NCBI GenBank assembly: GCA_007120565.1
Contig: SKNK01000078.1
Span: forward strand, 1 to 7,136
Source: Nitriliruptoraceae bacterium
Lineage (GTDB): Bacteria; Actinomycetota; Nitriliruptoria; Nitriliruptorales; Nitriliruptoraceae
DNA length: 7,136 nt
Reading direction: 5' to 3'
Shown: one piece after another, positions 5,598-7,136 of the stretch
Position numbering within the stretch: position 1 is the stretch's first letter
Layout of the letters: every line of letters starts with the position of its first letter
Position numbers and translations under genes: made by a program
The notes under the pieces: model-generated
Database searches by the model: none
Seen by the model: the letters and a program-made list of their open reading frames with translations, nothing else
What the model was told of the DNA's origin: nothing

Positions 5598-6706
5598 CGG
5601 GAGGTCACCTGCACTCGGCCGGCGTCGCCGTCGACGAGCTCGCCGATCATCGCGGCGTCGTGCCCACTGGCGACCAGCCGTGCGACCGCTTCCTCTGCCG
5701 CGTCGGGGGCGCAGGCGAACAACAGCCCACCGGAGGTCTGCGCATCGGCCAGCAGGATCCGTTCCGTGTCCTCTACCTCGGCGTCGAGGTAGCGGGCGGC
5801 CTGCTCGGCGTTGCGTTGCGAACCACCCGGGACGTAGCCGGCGGCGAGCAGATCGCGGACGCGCGGAAGCACCGGCACGGTCGCCGCATCGACCCTGGCA
5901 GCCACACCGCTGGCCGACGCCAGACGGTGCAGGTGGCCGAGCAACCCGAACCCGGTGACGTCGGTCGCGGCCGTCGCGCCGGCCGCCAACGCGGTCTCGG
6001 CAGCGTCGCGGTTGAGCCGCGTCATCGAGGCAACCGCCGCCGCGTAGGCGGTGGCGAGATCACCGTCATCGTCCGGCGTCAACGGCTCGCAACGCTTGAG
6101 TGCCGTCGTGACGATGCCGGTACCGATCGGCTTGGTCAATACCAGCGCCTGTCCCGGGGCCGCACCGGCGTTGGTCAACACGGCGTCCTCGCGGGCGTCG
6201 CCGATCACGACCTGACCGAACAGCGGCTCCACACTGTCGATCGAGTGGCCACCGGCGACGAGGTAGCCCGCCTCCGCCGCGATCTCCGATGCACCGACCA
6301 GCACCTGCTCGAGCACGGAGAAGGGCAGGTCCCGCGGCCAGCCGACCAGGTTGAGGGCGAACCGCGGCGTCGCGCCCATCGCGTAGACGTCGCTGACCGC
6401 GTTGGCTGCGGCGATACGCCCCCAGGTAGCCGGGTCGTCCACCAGCGGCGTGAAGAAGTCGGTGGTGGCTACCAGCACCCGGCCGTCCGGCTGGCGGTAG
6501 ACCGCCGCGTCATCACCGGTCGTCGCACCGACGAGCAGATCCGGATCGTCAGGGAAGCTCACCCCAGCCAGGATCTCGGTCAACTCATCCAGACTGAGCT
6601 TGCAGGCACAGCCCGCCCCGTGGCTGAGCGAGGTCAGACGGGGCATAGTCTGCGTCGGCCCCGACGTCTCGGTCGAGGTGCTGTTCGGCGTTGTCCTGTC
6701 AGCCAT
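5594..6706 (-). CDS. selD: selenide, water dikinase (selenophosphate synthetase) SelD
   Basis: SelD makes selenophosphate from selenide and ATP, the selenium donor for SelA. From ATG 6706 the product is 370 aa, slightly longer than E. coli SelD because of a ~20-residue Ser/Thr-rich N-terminus. The catalytic loop reads SHGAGCACKLS (Cys33, Cys35, Lys36), so this is a Cys form and not a selenoprotein. Other family motifs are TTDFFTPLVDDP, GTGIVTTALK, ATDVTGFGLLGHLHRL, GGSQRN and DAQTSGGLLFA. I chose ATG 6706 because GGTGAGG lies just upstream with 5-nt spacing; ATG 6709 is adjacent, while ATG 6730 and TTG 6751 extend the frame but lack a good binding site. It is the first gene of the selDAB operon and diverges from the tRNA-Sec gene 121 nt away. 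Confidence 0.95.
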   Translation of the reverse strand: MADRTTPNSTSTETSGPTQTMPRLTSLSHGAGCACKLSLDELTEILAGVSFPDDPDLLVGATTGDDAAVYRQPDGRVLVATTDFFTPLVDDPATWGRIAAANAVSDVYAMGATPRFALNLVGWPRDLPFSVLEQVLVGASEIAAEAGYLVAGGHSIDSVEPLFGQVVIGDAREDAVLTNAGAAPGQALVLTKPIGTGIVTTALKRCEPLTPDDDGDLATAYAAAVASMTRLNRDAAETALAAGATAATDVTGFGLLGHLHRLASASGVAARVDAATVPVLPRVRDLLAAGYVPGGSQRNAEQAARYLDAEVEDTERILLADAQTSGGLLFACAPDAAEEAVARLVASGHDAAMIGELVDGDAGRVQVTSR

Positions 6707-6711
6707 CATGT

Positions 6712-6718
6712 CCTCACC
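6712..6718 (-). promoter_or_regulatory. ribosome binding site of selD
   Basis: On the minus strand GGTGAGG precedes ATGATG, with 5 nt between it and the second ATG (6706). This selects 6706 (or 6709) as the selD start over the upstream alternatives. Confidence 0.6.
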
Positions 6719-6799
6719 GTGGTAGATCATCTCGGGACTCCGGGGGAGCAACCCGCTGGAGCGGCCGTCTCGCCCCTACCTGGCGGGTCGGCGGCCCAC

Positions 6800-6805
6800 T
6801 ACGCT
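6800..6805 (+). promoter_or_regulatory. possible -10 element for selC
   Basis: TACGCT resembles a sigma-70-type -10 hexamer and lies 22 nt before the tRNA 5' end. No convincing -35 is seen at the right distance, so this is tentative. The rest of the 6707-6827 gap between selD and selC shows no other clear signal, and I cannot find a selD promoter in it. Confidence 0.25.
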
Positions 6806-6827
6806 CGTCGCCGCGCAACACGCGCTT

Positions 6828-6921
6828 GGAGGTGTCCGGACGCCTGGTGGGTCCCCCGGTCTTCAACACCGGTGAGAGGTTCGATACGACCTCTGGCGGG
6901 TTCGATTCCCGTCCACCTCCG
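6828..6921 (+). tRNA. selC: tRNA-Sec (anticodon TCA)
   Basis: The gene is 94 nt without CCA. The acceptor strands GGAGGTGT (6828-6835) and CCACCTCC (6913-6920) give 7 pairs plus an unpaired T-C at the eighth position; the discriminator is G6921. The D-arm (6838-6854) is long, with one G-G mismatch or a bulged G. The anticodon stem CCGGT/ACCGG (6856-6860, 6868-6872) is perfect, with loop CTTCAAC and anticodon TCA at 6863-6865, which reads UGA. The long variable arm has a 6-bp stem AGAGGT/ACCTCT (6875-6880, 6889-6894). The T-arm GCGGG-TTCGATT-CCCGT follows at 6896-6912. The long extra arm, extended acceptor and TCA anticodon are diagnostic of bacterial tRNA-Sec, the substrate of SelA and cargo of SelB. 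CCA is not encoded (the next bases are CT). Confidence 0.95.
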
Positions 6922-6967
6922 CTGGCCCCAAGGACGTTCTGTCCCGTCGAGATATCCCCGGCTGGGC

Positions 6968-7136
6968 TCAGAGGTGTCGTACCGTCTCGGGCCCGTCGGC
7001 ATCGACGAGTAGCTCCAAGGCGGCCTCGATGACCTGGGCCTGTCGGTCCCGGTCGCCGACCGGGCCCACGGTGCGCCGTGGCATCGTCCGCGTACGCGCC
7101 AGCCTGCGCCCGCTGGACCAGATCCCGGAGCGGATC
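6968..7136 (-). CDS. possible C-terminal fragment of an unidentified protein (partial, runs off window)
   Basis: A minus-strand frame is open from the window edge to a TGA at 6970-6968, giving 55 residues. Its end, DRDRQAQVIEAALELLVDAD then GPETVRHL, reads like a helical protein terminus with GC-rich third codon positions. I do not recognise a family. The opposite strand offers a competing reading: ATG 7029 with AAGGCGG upstream runs 36 codons to the edge in equally GC-rich codons. Only one is likely real, and the window is too short to decide. The stretch from the tRNA end (6922) to 6967 holds no clear terminator or gene. Confidence 0.3.
   Translation of the reverse strand, partial: IRSGIWSSGRRLARTRTMPRRTVGPVGDRDRQAQVIEAALELLVDADGPETVRHL

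Noticed and set aside
1..6751. UGA reassigned genome-wide (for example to Trp or Gly)
   Set aside because: TGA is used as the ordinary terminator in every gene here (sigma, anti-sigma, both methyltransferases, selB, selA, selD), often in 4-nt overlaps with the next start.
6922..6967. A terminator after selC
   Set aside because: Only a 4-bp GACG/CGTC pairing near 6932-6947 was seen, without a T tract, which is too weak to call.
5660..7012. A 450-codon plus-strand open frame opposite selD and running through selC
   Set aside because: It is antisense to a confident selD and overlaps the tRNA-Sec. Its residues are Arg/Gly/Pro-rich without family motifs, typical of a GC-rich shadow frame.

Overview
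The window comes from a high-GC bacterium, most likely a deep-branching actinomycete. This is inferred from codon third positions that are nearly all G or C, densely overlapping genes, and an RpoE/SigR-style ECF sigma factor with a zinc-type anti-sigma. It is a selenocysteine (Sec) locus in two convergent gene blocks.

Plus-strand block (1-2316): the 3' part of an ECF sigma factor, a short zinc-binding (H-x3-C-x2-C) anti-sigma factor, then two tandem SAM-dependent methyltransferases related to arsenite methyltransferase ArsM/AS3MT. Each gene overlaps the next by 4 nt (GTGA or ATGA), so this is one translationally coupled operon. Each methyltransferase is interrupted by one in-frame TGA at the same place, the WxG-(TGA)-x-x-G-G/A-L motif where ArsM-type enzymes carry a metalloid-binding Cys (Cys156 of human AS3MT). 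Reading continues in frame after each TGA with the expected family C-terminus. I therefore annotate both as selenoproteins (273 and 262 aa) and not as truncated genes. Each TGA is followed at a suitable distance by a hairpin with the same CGTGT apical loop, read in different codon frames in the two genes. These are good candidates for bacterial SECIS elements.

Minus-strand block (6706-2338): selD, selA and selB, again overlapping by 1-4 nt, supply selenophosphate, the Ser-to-Sec conversion enzyme and the Sec-specific elongation factor. Divergent from selD, on the plus strand, is selC, a tRNA-Sec with anticodon TCA, a long variable arm and a long acceptor arm. The full Sec decoding set therefore sits beside its two apparent substrates.

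How the parts work together (inference): SelD makes selenophosphate, SelA converts Ser-tRNA-Sec to Sec-tRNA-Sec, and SelB brings it to UGA at the SECIS hairpins in the two methyltransferase mRNAs. The sigma/anti-sigma pair, of a type that often senses thiol oxidation, would control when the methyltransferases are made. Both enzymes lack the other Cys residues that classical ArsM uses to hold As(III), so their substrate is open. The last ~215 bases hold no gene I can identify with confidence.
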